From the NCBI GenBank assembly GCA_934725735.1, contig CAKVCP010000001.1:1-63047 (forward strand): a stretch of 63,047 nt of DNA, given 5' to 3'. A model generated the notes under the pieces. That model did not search any database and was not told the DNA's origin. It worked only from the letters and a program-made list of their open reading frames with translations. Of the stretch, positions 10,101 to 18,199 are shown piece by piece. This DNA comes from an uncultured Thermoguttaceae bacterium (GTDB taxonomy: Bacteria; Planctomycetota; Planctomycetia; Pirellulales; Thermoguttaceae). A program made the translations under genes and the position numbers. Each line of letters starts with the position of its first letter. The first letter of the stretch is position 1.

Positions 10101-10508
10101 GTTGAAGGCGTCGGCGCCGACCTGCGAATCGGTGATTTTGAAGCAAACGCCGGAGAATCCGGAGGCAGCGTTGGGAAAGCGAAGTTCGACCTCGACGACG
10201 CCTTCCGTCGCTTTGCTCCAGAGGGGATCGTCGTAAGTTAGTCTCGCGCCCTCGTTACCCGGCGCGGAAAGAACGCCGTCGGCGTCGACGCGCCACTCGC
10301 CGCCGTAAACGGCAAAGCCTTCTACGGGGGACGATTCCTGCGGCGGGACGTAGGGGAGGGAGAGAATTGACGAAAGGTCTTCAGCGGTCGCGGGGGCGAG
10401 ATCCGGCTCTTGGGCGCGTATTCCTTGGGGGAGGAGAAGGAGCGTGAAGAGCAGGGAAAGGAAGCAGGATCCCTTCCGCAGAGCGTAACGAACTGAAGTC
10501 TTTCTCAT
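7161..10508 (-). CDS. HzsA-related exported three-haem protein
   Basis: The 1,115-residue protein has a Sec signal peptide (LSLLFTLLLLPQGIRAQ). A concanavalin-like/DUF1080-like beta-sandwich follows at about 45-215. A TolB/beta-propeller-like region with repeated LPDGG/LPDGR turns comes next (about 280-560). Three CxxCH haem-c motifs are visible: CVGCH near residue 776, CLSCH near 848 and CQSCH near 1003. This order matches proteins annotated as hydrazine synthase alpha-related in planctomycetes. Nothing else here suggests anammox, so a role in periplasmic redox or sugar chemistry is more likely; that is inference. The ATG at 10508 has an AGGTGA Shine-Dalgarno 6 nt upstream and is preferred over the GTG at 10517. 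It is the last gene of a three-gene operon. Confidence 0.85.
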   Translation of the reverse strand: MRKTSVRYALRKGSCFLSLLFTLLLLPQGIRAQEPDLAPATAEDLSSILSLPYVPPQESSPVEGFAVYGGEWRVDADGVLSAPGNEGARLTYDDPLWSKATEGVVEVELRFPNAASGFSGVCFKITDSQVGADAFNGYEIGFNPAEKLINLGAHRHNYQQLKRYAYDVPVGRFFKLTIRFDASGFDFSIDGEKAGEYREPNPQPNDPLRVGTFAPRIWQNAVEYRALRVKLGDAPFQSVPFLPAQSTDVETPETMSVDDLPPILYVARSMRERPYSVGNELWQSLPKEPGAAIRLVDPNAPEEGVKTIFSDPDGAIFDMNLSYDAKTIYFSYRPKESEYWNIWKINVDGSKLAQLTEGPFFDVSPVELPDGGLVFVSNRRFGRTVCQPGPASNLFTMNADGSNIRCVSMNTLSDFTPQVLPDGRVLFTRWEYIDRDLTYRQSLWTQNPEGTQYQLFYGNTLRDFGSILQARPIPGAPASKVIAAFTPHHGYPCGAVGIVDRSKGIEAGKEAGGYQFWSTEFNDVQDHQFEYAYRDPFALDEERALCAFGSSGPTVFEKNAPRYRIWLLDCDGNRRLICEEPQLDCFCPIPLVETPRPSLPASRVVDSNLRKKLRPTLQPRELCAGLRKTDSLEAHDDYYALVDSSKNDDKIVDSFGIPERQNLLDGDPVGQVVLADVYQGLEPSVKRGTIKTIRIMEQIRKTEELYNRAFDQSPSMGVATYYVKRCWGDVPVEEDGSANFFVPALREIYFQALDAQGREVQRMTSAVQFMPGESIGCVGCHEDRDSIPATAQDASRRPIAGLRAPDVPKIPDFIYAAHAERARRGLNPTLDAGVLDYQSLVQPVLDKYCLSCHDSPAPAGGCDLSGDMTRFFCMSYESLLLRSRSYRQEDMLTGEMLDSQKELGKPLVQFYWLLWTSSGIHQPYSSGAYASRLPDYFDESHCKAKADPQSMARITLWLDSNAIYQGTYAHARPKSPGRRDRWGTLDGEGFAPWFKDDFLPVYAEKCQSCHQRIEGGNDDLHVASVTPNTDWTGRFAWINLTRPEMSAALLAHLPKAEGGRGISTNQDPQNPTYIFSSKEDKNWTQMLRAIERGRDDALARPDADQPGFRNARPEP

Positions 10509-10521
10509 ACGAATCACCTAA

Positions 10522-11259
10522 TCATGCGTCGCGGCGTTGAAACATTTCTTGGATACGATTATAACTTTCGAGAGTCCCGACGTCAAAACGCTTTCCAGGC
10601 ATAAGATACGCGTGAACGGGAACCTGCGCGGCGAGCCACGCGAGGAATGAACCGGGCGCGTCGACGCCGCACCCTTTTTGGAGCGCGGTCGCCACGAGGG
10701 AGAGATCTTCGCGACGATAATAATAAAATGGGGGCGCGCACCAATGCGATTGCGGCATGGGAGGTTTCTCTTCCATCGAAACGACGCGATCTTGCTCGTC
10801 GATTTGCATGACCCCGCATCGCTTCAATTTTTCGACGTCGGGTTCATAGTAGCGCATCGCGCAACTCGTTCCCTTTTCACGGGCGTATTCGAGAAACCCC
10901 TTCAGACTAAAATCAAGGAGATTGTCCCCCGCGAGGACGAGAAGGTCGTCGTCGATCTTGAGCGATTCGATCCCTAAAGCGAGATCGCGCACGGCGCCGA
11001 GCCGCGTTTCGTTCGTCGTCGTTCCGTCGTTGACGACGGCGATATTTTCGGAACGCGTCTTGACCCATTCGTTAAAATACTCGACAAAGCGAGCGTTGGA
11101 GACGACGCAGTATCCGTCGATTAGGCGCGTCGACTCCAGATCGTCGACGAGCCGATCGAGGATATTCCTGTTTCCGACTTTCAGGAGGGGCTTGGGAAAA
11201 TTTTTGGTGAGCGGATATAGCCGCGTGGCAAATCCAGCGGCGAGAAACAAGCATTTCAT
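10522..11259 (-). CDS. Sugar-phosphate nucleotidyltransferase
   Basis: This cytoplasmic enzyme of the NTP_transferase family forms NDP-sugars from sugar-1-phosphates. At 245 residues it has the nucleotide-binding signature LAAGFATRLYPLT followed by KPLLKV, and LVLAGDNLLDF as the metal/product-binding DN motif near residue 115. It sits 15 bp after the sugar kinase gene, and its stop lies next to the Shine-Dalgarno of the HzsA-like gene, so the three are probably cotranscribed. With a GHMP kinase directly upstream, a salvage route from sugar to sugar-1-P to NDP-sugar is likely. The base and the sugar cannot be read from the sequence. Confidence 0.9.
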   Translation of the reverse strand: MKCLFLAAGFATRLYPLTKNFPKPLLKVGNRNILDRLVDDLESTRLIDGYCVVSNARFVEYFNEWVKTRSENIAVVNDGTTTNETRLGAVRDLALGIESLKIDDDLLVLAGDNLLDFSLKGFLEYAREKGTSCAMRYYEPDVEKLKRCGVMQIDEQDRVVSMEEKPPMPQSHWCAPPFYYYRREDLSLVATALQKGCGVDAPGSFLAWLAAQVPVHAYLMPGKRFDVGTLESYNRIQEMFQRRDA

Positions 11260-11274
11260 ATCGTCTTTCCTATG

Positions 11275-12447
11275 TTAGAGCTGAACTCCATCCGCCGTAT
11301 CGCACATGTGAACGGAATATTTTTCCGCAAGTTCGGGATATTGTTTTAAATACGCTTTGGATACGGCGTCGGCGACTTCGTCGGCGCGTTCCGGGTCGAC
11401 GAGCGCGTAGCAACACCCCTTAAAACCGGCGCCGGCGAAACGTCCGCCATAGATTCCCGGCGTCTTCTTCATGATATTATAGAGGGTAATTTGTTCGGGC
11501 GCGCCGCTTTCCCACGCGTCGATACTGCTCTGACCCGACTCGAAGGAGAGGCGCCCGTATTCCTCCAAGTCCCCTCGTCGCCAAGCGTCGACTCCCTTTT
11601 CGACGCGTTCGTTTTCCGTATACCAGTGAGCGCAACGCTTGCGCCAAGGCGTCGGGAGTCGATCTTTGTATTCTTCGAAGACCTCTCGCGGAACCGATCT
11701 TGCGACGGAGTCGGCAAACTTTCCGTATTCCATCCCCGAGAAGGCTTGAAGCGCGTAGACTCCCGCGCGAAGTTCGTCGACGCGCGTATTGAACTTTGAC
11801 CCGACAAGGGCGTGTTCGAGCCCGGAGAAGAAGACGCCGATCTTAAATTTCGGCATATCTTGGTTCTGAGGAATCAGTTCGTAGGAGCCGTCGAGCGTGT
11901 CGAGGTAGAGGAGCGAATCGCGCTGGCACAACGTCTCGCAAGATTGGTCCAAGCGTCCGATGGAGACGCCGACGTATTGAGATTCCGCCTCGTAGGCCAA
12001 ATCTATGAGGTCTTGGCGCGTGATTTCGAGACGGTTGACGCGCGCCAGGGCGACCAAGAAGGCGATTGTAACCGCTGCGGAAGAGGAGAGTCCGCCGATC
12101 GGGAGCTCGCCTTCGATAACGCCGCTGAGTCCGACGGCGAGGGGAGAGCGGCGACTGAGCGCGATCGTCGCGCCGCGTAGGTAGTCCGCCCAGTCGCGTT
12201 CCTTTTGAGGGGGCGTCGTCGCGACGTGCCACTGCGCGCGTTTATGGAACTGCAACGATTTCATTTCAACGACTCCGTTGCGTTTGGGACCGTAGGCGAT
12301 TCGGATTCCTTTATTGACGGCGAAGCCGGTGATTTTTCCGAGGTTGTGGTCGACGTGCGCGCCAATGGGACAGACTCGATATGGACAAAAAGAAATTCCC
12401 GCAGGATCGCGGCTATAAATTTTCTGAAAGCGTTCTTCACAGAGCAT
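11275..12447 (-). CDS. GHMP sugar kinase, galactokinase/galacturonokinase-like
   Basis: The 390-residue GHMP kinase should phosphorylate a sugar at C1 in the cytoplasm. The first motif reads YRVCPIGAHVDHN, where galactokinases have GEHTDY. The GAHxDH form is what I recall from plant galacturonokinase. The ATP loop is PIGGLSSSAA, the catalytic Asp lies in GRLDQ, and the third motif is FAGAGFKGCC. The ATG at 12447 has GGAG 7 nt upstream and is preferred over in-frame starts at 12462 and 12483. It heads an operon with the nucleotidyltransferase. The sugar specificity is inferred; plain galactokinase remains possible. Confidence 0.85.
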   Translation of the reverse strand: MLCEERFQKIYSRDPAGISFCPYRVCPIGAHVDHNLGKITGFAVNKGIRIAYGPKRNGVVEMKSLQFHKRAQWHVATTPPQKERDWADYLRGATIALSRRSPLAVGLSGVIEGELPIGGLSSSAAVTIAFLVALARVNRLEITRQDLIDLAYEAESQYVGVSIGRLDQSCETLCQRDSLLYLDTLDGSYELIPQNQDMPKFKIGVFFSGLEHALVGSKFNTRVDELRAGVYALQAFSGMEYGKFADSVARSVPREVFEEYKDRLPTPWRKRCAHWYTENERVEKGVDAWRRGDLEEYGRLSFESGQSSIDAWESGAPEQITLYNIMKKTPGIYGGRFAGAGFKGCCYALVDPERADEVADAVSKAYLKQYPELAEKYSVHMCDTADGVQL

Positions 12448-12605
12448 AGGGCCTCTCCGCATCTTTGAAAAGTTCGTTCCCAATGGGGAGAAATCAACGC
12501 GTTGACTCCATCCTCCTTCGACGTCGTCATTGTAGATTCTACGGAATTAAAAAGCAAGAAGAAACGCAAAGTTAAGACTATTTAAAAAATTTTAGAGATT
12601 TCTAC

Positions 12606-12633
12606 TTGCGTAAAACGCGTATAGAGGTATTAT
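12606..12633 (+). promoter_or_regulatory. Candidate promoter of the first tRNA-Ile
   Basis: TTGCGT (12606-12611) and TATTAT (12628-12633) are separated by 16 nt, in an AT-rich stretch 36 nt before the tRNA. Confidence 0.45.
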
Positions 12634-12669
12634 ATATAAGTCGATTGAACGACGTTGAGTCGCGAGATT

Positions 12670-12744
12670 GGGCGCATAGCTCAGTTTGGTTAGAGCGCGT
12701 CCCTGATAAGGACGAGGTCCATGGTTCGAATCTATGTGCGCCCG
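12670..12744 (+). tRNA. tRNA-Ile (GAT), copy 1
   Basis: A full cloverleaf: a 7-bp acceptor stem (GGGCGCA with TGCGCCC), the D-arm sequence AGCTCAGTTTGGTTAGAGC, anticodon loop CTGATAA with anticodon GAT, and T-loop TTCGAAT. No CCA is encoded. It differs from copy 2 by one base in the T-stem (T at 12732, a G-U pair). Base 73 is G, where bacterial tRNA-Ile usually has A. Confidence 0.95.
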
Positions 12745-12757
12745 CTATAGAGAGTAG

Positions 12758-12791
12758 AGAGCTTCAGGTTATCCTTGAAGCTCTTTTTTTA
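12758..12791 (+). terminator. Terminator after tRNA-Ile copy 1
   Basis: A 9-bp stem (AGAGCTTCA with TGAAGCTCT) is followed by a run of T. A related hairpin follows copy 2, so the whole tRNA-plus-terminator unit appears duplicated. Confidence 0.85.
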
Positions 12792-12858
12792 TTGGTATTG
12801 TCCCCTTTTTCCTCTTGACTACGAACGAAAAAGGGATATCATACTTTACGTTGAGCGT

Positions 12859-12933
12859 GGGCGCATAGCTCAGTTTGGTTAGAGCGCGTCCCTGATAAGG
12901 ACGAGGTCCATGGTTCGAATCCATGTGCGCCCG
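12859..12933 (+). tRNA. tRNA-Ile (GAT), copy 2
   Basis: It is identical to copy 1 except for C instead of T in the T-stem, giving fully Watson-Crick pairing. The anticodon is GAT, base 73 is G and no CCA is encoded. It lies 114 bp after copy 1. Confidence 0.95.
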
Positions 12934-12938
12934 CTTTG

Positions 12939-12973
12939 AAGAGCTTCGAGCTTTGGCTTGAAGCTCTTTTTTT
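12939..12973 (+). terminator. Terminator after tRNA-Ile copy 2
   Basis: The GAGCTTC / GAAGCTC stem, extended with one mismatch, is followed by a run of seven T. It resembles the hairpin after copy 1. Confidence 0.85.
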
Positions 12974-13006
12974 ATATCGTGACAGAACGCGAAAAGGAAA
13001 CCGCCA

Positions 13007-14176
13007 ATGACGAAACGAACGCTAAACGTCGGAATTATCGGGTATGGGATGATCGGGAAGGTTCACGCATACGCGACGGCGACATTGCCCTGGTTCGCGC
13101 CTCAGCTTGACGTCGTCGGGAAGGTGGTAGCCGTCGCGACTTCGCGTCTCGAGACGGCGCGGCGCGCTCAGGAACAGATCGGTTGTCCGCTTGTGTACGA
13201 CGATTACCGCGCGTTAATCGCAAATCCGGAGATCGACGTCGTTCACATTTGCACTCCGAACGCGGAGCACTTGCCCGCGCTCCTGGAGGCGATCCGCGCG
13301 GATAAGCACGTCTATTGCGAAAAACCGATCGTCGCGGGGCCCGACGAAGCCGAGACGCTGAGAAAGGCGTTGGCGCAGAGCGCGTCGTCGAAAGTTCACG
13401 GGGTGGCGCATCATCTTCGCGGTTTTACGGCGCTGCGTCGTGCGAAGGAATTGATCGAAGAGGGGCGACTCGGGCGTATCGTTCAGTATCGTGTTGGATA
13501 CTATCATTCGAGCATGCTTGATTCGACGCGTCCATGGCGCTGGAAGCACGGGGAGAAGGGAGGAACGATCTTCGATTTAGGATCGCACCTTTTCGATCTG
13601 ATCGGCTGGCTGATAGGTCGTCCCGCGCAAGTGATGGCGAATGCGTCGATTTGGACGCCGCGCCGTCCCGTGACGGAGGGCTCTTTGGAGACGCGCGACG
13701 TCGTAGCTGAGGACGCCGTGTCGATTCTCACGCGCGGCGCGTTGGACGGTGGGGCGCAGAGCGCGGCGACGACGGGAATCGTTGAGGCGACGAAATTGAC
13801 GAACGGGGCGGAGGACGAGCTGAGGCTTGAGATAAGCGGAACGGAGGGCTCGCTGAGATTTTCGCTGATGGATTCGCATTATTTAGAATTCTTCGACGCG
13901 CGAGTTCCCTTTGGTAAGAACGGCGGGGCGGCAGGGTGGACGCGGATTCCGTCGGGAGCGCGATATGAAGCGCCGGAATCGGACTTTCCGTCGCCGAAAT
14001 CGACGACTGGGTGGCTGAGAGCACACGTCGCGACGCTCGCGGGGTTCTATCAAGGAATTTCGGAAGGAGGCCGTCCGCGCTGCGCGAGCTTCGAGGACGC
14101 CTTGCAGACTCAAAAGGTTTTGACGGCGGTCGCCGAATCGGCGCGACGCGAGCGATGGATTGACGTTGAGAGATGA
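13007..14176 (+). CDS. Gfo/Idh/MocA family oxidoreductase
   Basis: This 389-residue NAD(P)-dependent sugar or inositol dehydrogenase-like protein has no signal peptide and should be cytoplasmic. The Rossmann motif is VGIIGYGMIGKVHA at the N-terminus. HICTPNAEH and the CEKPI motif (residues about 105-110) are the family hallmarks. The C-terminal alpha/beta domain contains WRWKHGEKGG and GSHLFDLIGW. The ATG has AAAGGA upstream. It begins just after the second tRNA-Ile terminator, and uvrB starts 44 bp after its stop, so the two may be cotranscribed. The substrate cannot be read from sequence. Confidence 0.92.
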   Translation: MTKRTLNVGIIGYGMIGKVHAYATATLPWFAPQLDVVGKVVAVATSRLETARRAQEQIGCPLVYDDYRALIANPEIDVVHICTPNAEHLPALLEAIRADKHVYCEKPIVAGPDEAETLRKALAQSASSKVHGVAHHLRGFTALRRAKELIEEGRLGRIVQYRVGYYHSSMLDSTRPWRWKHGEKGGTIFDLGSHLFDLIGWLIGRPAQVMANASIWTPRRPVTEGSLETRDVVAEDAVSILTRGALDGGAQSAATTGIVEATKLTNGAEDELRLEISGTEGSLRFSLMDSHYLEFFDARVPFGKNGGAAGWTRIPSGARYEAPESDFPSPKSTTGWLRAHVATLAGFYQGISEGGRPRCASFEDALQTQKVLTAVAESARRERWIDVER

Positions 14177-14220
14177 CGCCGCAGGTAATGGCTTTGTGAA
14201 TGAACGAGGTTTAAAACATT

Positions 14221-16290
14221 GTGTTTGAGTTAGTTAAGCCATTTGAACCGTCGGGGGATCAGCCGTCGGCAATTCGTGAATTAGTCGACTCTTTCCGCAA
14301 AGGCGCGAAACGTCAGACTCTATTAGGGGTGACCGGTTCGGGTAAGACCTTCACAATGGCGAACGTCATTCAAGAGCTTCAGCGACCGACGCTTGTCTTG
14401 TCGCATAACAAGACGCTGGCGGCGCAGCTTTACGACGAATTCAAAGCGTTTTTTCCCAATAACGCCGTGTCGTATTTTGTAAGCTATTACGATTATTATC
14501 AACCGGAGGCGTATATTCCGCAACGCGACCTATATATCGAGAAGGATTCGTCGATCAACGACGAGATCGATCGGTTGCGGTTAGCGGCGACGAGTTCTCT
14601 CATGAGCCGCGACGACGTGATTGTGGTTGCGAGCGTGAGCAGTATCTACGGGCTGGGTTCTCCGGAGGATTATAAGAATCTAACGCTTTATTTTAAGGTC
14701 GGGGAGTCCCTCAATTACAGCGAGACGTTGCGTCGTCTTGTCGACATGCAGTATACGCGCAACGACGCGTCCTTTGACCGCGGTCATTTTCGCGTTCGCG
14801 GCGATACGATCGACGTGCGGTTGTCTTACGAGGAGTTTGCGCTTAGGATCGAACTGTGGGGAACGGAGATCGAGAGTCTTTCGTATTTTGATCCTACGTC
14901 CGGTAAGACGATTAAGACGATCAACGAAGCGTATGTCTATCCAGCGAAACATTTTGTGACGCCGGAGGAAAAAATACGCGAGGCGGTCGTCAAGATCAAC
15001 GCGGAAATGACGGAACAAGTGAAGCGCCTGGAGGATCAAGGAAAGATCTTGGAATCGCAGCGGCTTCTGGCGCGAACTCGGTATGATATGGAGATGCTCT
15101 TGGAGACGGGCGTCTGTCCTGGAATAGAGAATTACAGCGCAATTTTTGAGGGACGCGAGCCGGGTATGCCGCCTAATACGCTCTTCGATTACTTCCCAGA
15201 GGATTTTCTATTATTTATTGACGAATCTCATGTGACGTTGCCGCAGATTCGCGCGATGTACGCGGGGGATCAAGCGCGAAAAAAGAATCTTGTGGAACAT
15301 GGTTTTCGGTTGCCGAGCGCGTTGGACAATAGACCTTTGACCTTTACGGAATGGGAGTCGCGCCTTGACAAAGTGGTATTTGTGAGCGCGACGCCGGGCG
15401 AGTATGAAAAGAGCGCGGCGAATGGTAAAATCGTCGAGCAGTCGATACGTCCGACGGGCCTTCTGGATCCGGAAATCGAGGTTGTCCCCGCGTCGGTTCA
15501 GATAGAACACCTTTACGAGCAGGTTTTAGAGCGTGTCGCGCGTAAAGAACGCGTTCTTGTCACCGCGCTGACGAAGCGGCTTTCCGAAGATCTTGCCGCT
15601 TATTTTGTGAAAAAGAACGTTAAATGTCGGTGGCTTCATAGCGAGCTTGACGCGTTTGAACGCGTGGAATTATTGCGCGATTTGAGGAACGGCGAGTTTG
15701 ACGTTCTGGTGGGCGTCAACCTTCTCCGCGAGGGGCTCGATCTTCCTGAAGTTTCGTTAGTCGCGATACTTGACGCGGACAAAGAGGGCTTTTTGAGAAG
15801 CGAGACCTCGCTGATTCAAACGATCGGTCGATGCGCGCGCAACGCTCGAGGGAAGGTGATTCTCTACGCCGATAAAATGACGGAATCCATGAGCCGCGCG
15901 ATCGCGGAGACCGAGCGTCGCCGAGCGCGTCAAGCGCAGTATAATAAAGAACATGGAATTATTCCCAAGACCGTTTGCCGAAGCGTTAAGGAGGGCGTCG
16001 ACGCGGAAGCGGCGGCGCGAGAACGCGCGAACGCCGTCGTCGGCGCGAATCAGACGACCGAGTATATAACGCTAGAGTATCTCGACGAGTTGCAAAACGA
16101 GATGCTTGAAGCGGCGGAAAAACTCGAATTTGAACGCGCCGCGTATTTGCGCGATAGAATTAACGCGCTTAGAGAAAAAATCGGAACGAAAACGACGGTT
16201 TTTGAATTCGATCAGGCGCAGAAAAAGAAAGGTCGAGGAAGGGGACGAGGCGGCGCGTCACGTTCGCGAATACCGAAACCGGAGAGATAA
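14221..16290 (+). CDS. uvrB: Excinuclease ABC subunit B
   Basis: UvrB is the damage-verifying helicase-like subunit of nucleotide excision repair and works with UvrA and UvrC. At 689 residues it matches the family. Walker A is GVTGSGKT near residue 40. The beta-hairpin segment is YYDYYQPEAYIPQRD near residue 95. The DEAD-like box is FIDESH. Helicase motifs VGVNLLREGLDLPE and QTIGRCARN lie in the second half. A C-terminal UVR motif (about 630-665) contacts UvrC. The start is GTG at 14221, fitting the conserved FELVxPFEPSGDQP N-terminus. A weak terminator-like hairpin follows. Confidence 0.98.
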   Translation: MFELVKPFEPSGDQPSAIRELVDSFRKGAKRQTLLGVTGSGKTFTMANVIQELQRPTLVLSHNKTLAAQLYDEFKAFFPNNAVSYFVSYYDYYQPEAYIPQRDLYIEKDSSINDEIDRLRLAATSSLMSRDDVIVVASVSSIYGLGSPEDYKNLTLYFKVGESLNYSETLRRLVDMQYTRNDASFDRGHFRVRGDTIDVRLSYEEFALRIELWGTEIESLSYFDPTSGKTIKTINEAYVYPAKHFVTPEEKIREAVVKINAEMTEQVKRLEDQGKILESQRLLARTRYDMEMLLETGVCPGIENYSAIFEGREPGMPPNTLFDYFPEDFLLFIDESHVTLPQIRAMYAGDQARKKNLVEHGFRLPSALDNRPLTFTEWESRLDKVVFVSATPGEYEKSAANGKIVEQSIRPTGLLDPEIEVVPASVQIEHLYEQVLERVARKERVLVTALTKRLSEDLAAYFVKKNVKCRWLHSELDAFERVELLRDLRNGEFDVLVGVNLLREGLDLPEVSLVAILDADKEGFLRSETSLIQTIGRCARNARGKVILYADKMTESMSRAIAETERRRARQAQYNKEHGIIPKTVCRSVKEGVDAEAAARERANAVVGANQTTEYITLEYLDELQNEMLEAAEKLEFERAAYLRDRINALREKIGTKTTVFEFDQAQKKKGRGRGRGGASRSRIPKPER

Positions 16291-16318
16291 AAGGCCTTTC
16301 TTCATCCTCGTTGGGGAG

Positions 16319-16340
16319 GAGCAAGGCAATCTTGCTCTTT
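16319..16340 (+). terminator. Weak terminator candidate after uvrB
   Basis: A 7-bp stem GAGCAAG / CTTGCTC with a 5-nt loop is followed by a short T-rich stretch interrupted by C. Confidence 0.4.
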
Positions 16341-16937
16341 CTCCGCATTGCAGCGTTTCTTTCTATTCTTTCTTGCTTTAGTTTGTTCTCGTGAAACGTT
16401 TTTAAAGTCTGCTAGTATAATCCGTACGAATTTATTGGATAACGTCTCTTTGAGAAACTTTACCAGCGCATGATTCTTCGTCGTCTTTTTTAAAAGATAA
16501 ACTAAATATCACGTCTAATACGTTAGAAATTTCAATTTTTTCAACAATTTAGCTTAGAATGGAAAAATTCTTTGTTGAAATATATTTTTTAAGACTGTTG
16601 ACTTTTAATAATCGATTAGCTATTATTTAAACAAAGGTTTCCTTGTCCTTCAAAGAAACTTTTGAAAGTCGACAAAGACGTCCGTCCCTATTTATTAGGA
16701 GTCGCGCTATGAAAAGCAGGGCGCTGAGAGTTCAGAATCATATTTTAGAACGTCTAGGCTTTTTCTCCGCCTTCTGGAGGGGAGAGGCGCTGAAAAAGCG
16801 CGTTTCCTCCTGCGCGCTAGCTTTTAAGCTGACAAAATAATTCTCTATCGCTTGGCGTCGTTTGGACTGAGTTTTTTGACTCGAGACGATTGTTCTTTGA
16901 TTTCCTTTAAAACGAGAAGAAGCTGAAGGAGTCGATC
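16341..16937. other. AT-rich intergenic region at the island's left edge
   Basis: About 600 bp without a convincing long gene, and clearly more AT-rich than the uvrB side. TATAAT at 16416-16421 could be a -10 box, but no matching -35 box is seen. A 43-codon ORF with a ribosome-binding site is listed separately. No integrase, transposase or tRNA-derived repeat is visible here. Confidence 0.5.
16709..16840 (+). CDS. Possible 43-residue small basic protein
   Basis: The ATG at 16709 has AGGAG 7 nt upstream. The product is rich in Arg, Lys and aromatic residues, without a membrane segment or known motif. It may be a real small gene or a chance ORF; only the well-placed ribosome-binding site argues for it. 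Confidence 0.25.
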   Translation: MKSRALRVQNHILERLGFFSAFWRGEALKKRVSSCALAFKLTK

Positions 16938-18119
16938 ATGTTCTTCAAAAATACAGGAATGTTTTATATTCCAGCGTTATGTCTGTTGGCGTTATACGCG
17001 TGTTGCGGGGACTCCGATTTGTCCCAGGACAAGTTTGTTCCTTTCGAAGGGGAATCGCTCTATTCGTCTCCCAACGGAAACGATATTGAGTTAATTTACC
17101 AAAGCGGCGAAGAAGAAAGCGTTGTTGAGACGAAAGTTGTTGCTTTTCCGAAGCGTCTTTCAGTTGGAGATACTTTCTATCTGGCCATATATAATAAAAA
17201 CTTGTCGGATAAAAGGATTAAGTATACGCTAAGTCCCTATTTCTATATTTCGCCTATGCTTTCATCTTCCTTGACGTCAGAAATCTACCAATGGAAGGAG
17301 GAAGTTGTCAACAGAATAAGATGTTTACGAATTTCTGAAGAACAAATTTTAGAGCCAGGCGCCGAAAGGATCTCGAGGAGCTGTTCGTGGGAATTTCCGC
17401 CTCTTGAAGATTGGAATGAGCCATTTTGGAAAGAACTTCGAGAGAAGCTTCCTCCTGAAGGGGCGAGTTGCCAACTACGTTTTTCTTTGACGACGACCGA
17501 AATTCGAGACGATCTCTCGACTGTTAATAGCTCTCACGACGTGGTTTTAGATCTTTGGGTGACGCCGCGTTCTGCAAAGGAAACCCAACTTTTAGAAGGA
17601 TGGCTACACTCGACTCCCGTAGATTTATTGCCCAACGATGTTGGCGACCGCAAAGAACCGAAGAAGATGGAAGGACTTCAGGGGGGCGTTGATCGTAAGG
17701 ACAAAATCAGCGAGGAGATATTGGATCTGAGGATGGAATGTCTCCAGGGGAGCGAGGAGAGTAAGATCAAAATCGGAGAGAACAGATGGGATCCATGGCT
17801 CTTCATTCGAACAGGAAATAGGAAACCGTCCGATCCGAATAATCCGACGACGTTAAAAGGATGGCGGGAATTGGAAGCCCAGTTGTCTCCAAGCGTGATG
17901 CGCGACGAGGTTCGTTTTACTCGACTGCAACTTGAGTATTATGCATCCTCTAGTCAATCCAAAAGAGAAGAGGCGAGAAAAGAACTCGTCGATTGGCTTC
18001 ATTCTTTGCCTCAAGCGCAACGCGTATCAATGGTTTCCAGCTTGAAATCGAAAGGAAATCTGTTCCGCAATACCAAACTACAAAAGGAGTATTTCGAGTT
18101 GATAAACGCGCTTGATTGA
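16938..18119 (+). CDS. Island secreted family member 1 (PLEDW/GNRKPSDP family), putative lipoprotein
   Basis: The 393-residue protein has a signal peptide ending LLALYACC, which could be a lipobox with Cys21 as the lipidated residue. The N-terminal half looks beta-rich, with the SVGDTFYLAIYNKNLSD segment. Two conserved blocks define the family here: FPPLEDWNxPFWKxLREK near residues 155-175, and GNRKPSDPNNPTTLxGW followed by SPSxMRDExRxTRLxLEYY near 290-335. An amphipathic C-terminal helix contains LVDWLxSLPQAQR. I do not recognise the family and assign no function. It is closest to member 6 at 29930-31006. The Shine-Dalgarno is AAGGAG, and a GT4 gene follows at 80 bp. Confidence 0.8.
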   Translation: MFFKNTGMFYIPALCLLALYACCGDSDLSQDKFVPFEGESLYSSPNGNDIELIYQSGEEESVVETKVVAFPKRLSVGDTFYLAIYNKNLSDKRIKYTLSPYFYISPMLSSSLTSEIYQWKEEVVNRIRCLRISEEQILEPGAERISRSCSWEFPPLEDWNEPFWKELREKLPPEGASCQLRFSLTTTEIRDDLSTVNSSHDVVLDLWVTPRSAKETQLLEGWLHSTPVDLLPNDVGDRKEPKKMEGLQGGVDRKDKISEEILDLRMECLQGSEESKIKIGENRWDPWLFIRTGNRKPSDPNNPTTLKGWRELEAQLSPSVMRDEVRFTRLQLEYYASSSQSKREEARKELVDWLHSLPQAQRVSMVSSLKSKGNLFRNTKLQKEYFELINALD

Positions 18120-18199
18120 GGATGAAAGATCGATCTAGGTCTTTCACCTAGGGGAAGAAAATGAAAAGAATGTGAGCGACATGTTCTAGGAGGCAAGCA

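Noticed and set aside
9255..10241. A 328-codon frame opposite the HzsA-like gene.
   Set aside because: The minus strand has a signal peptide, haem motifs and a ribosome-binding site; the plus frame has none.
12606..12818. A 70-codon open frame covering the first tRNA-Ile.
   Set aside because: It runs through a complete tRNA and its terminator.
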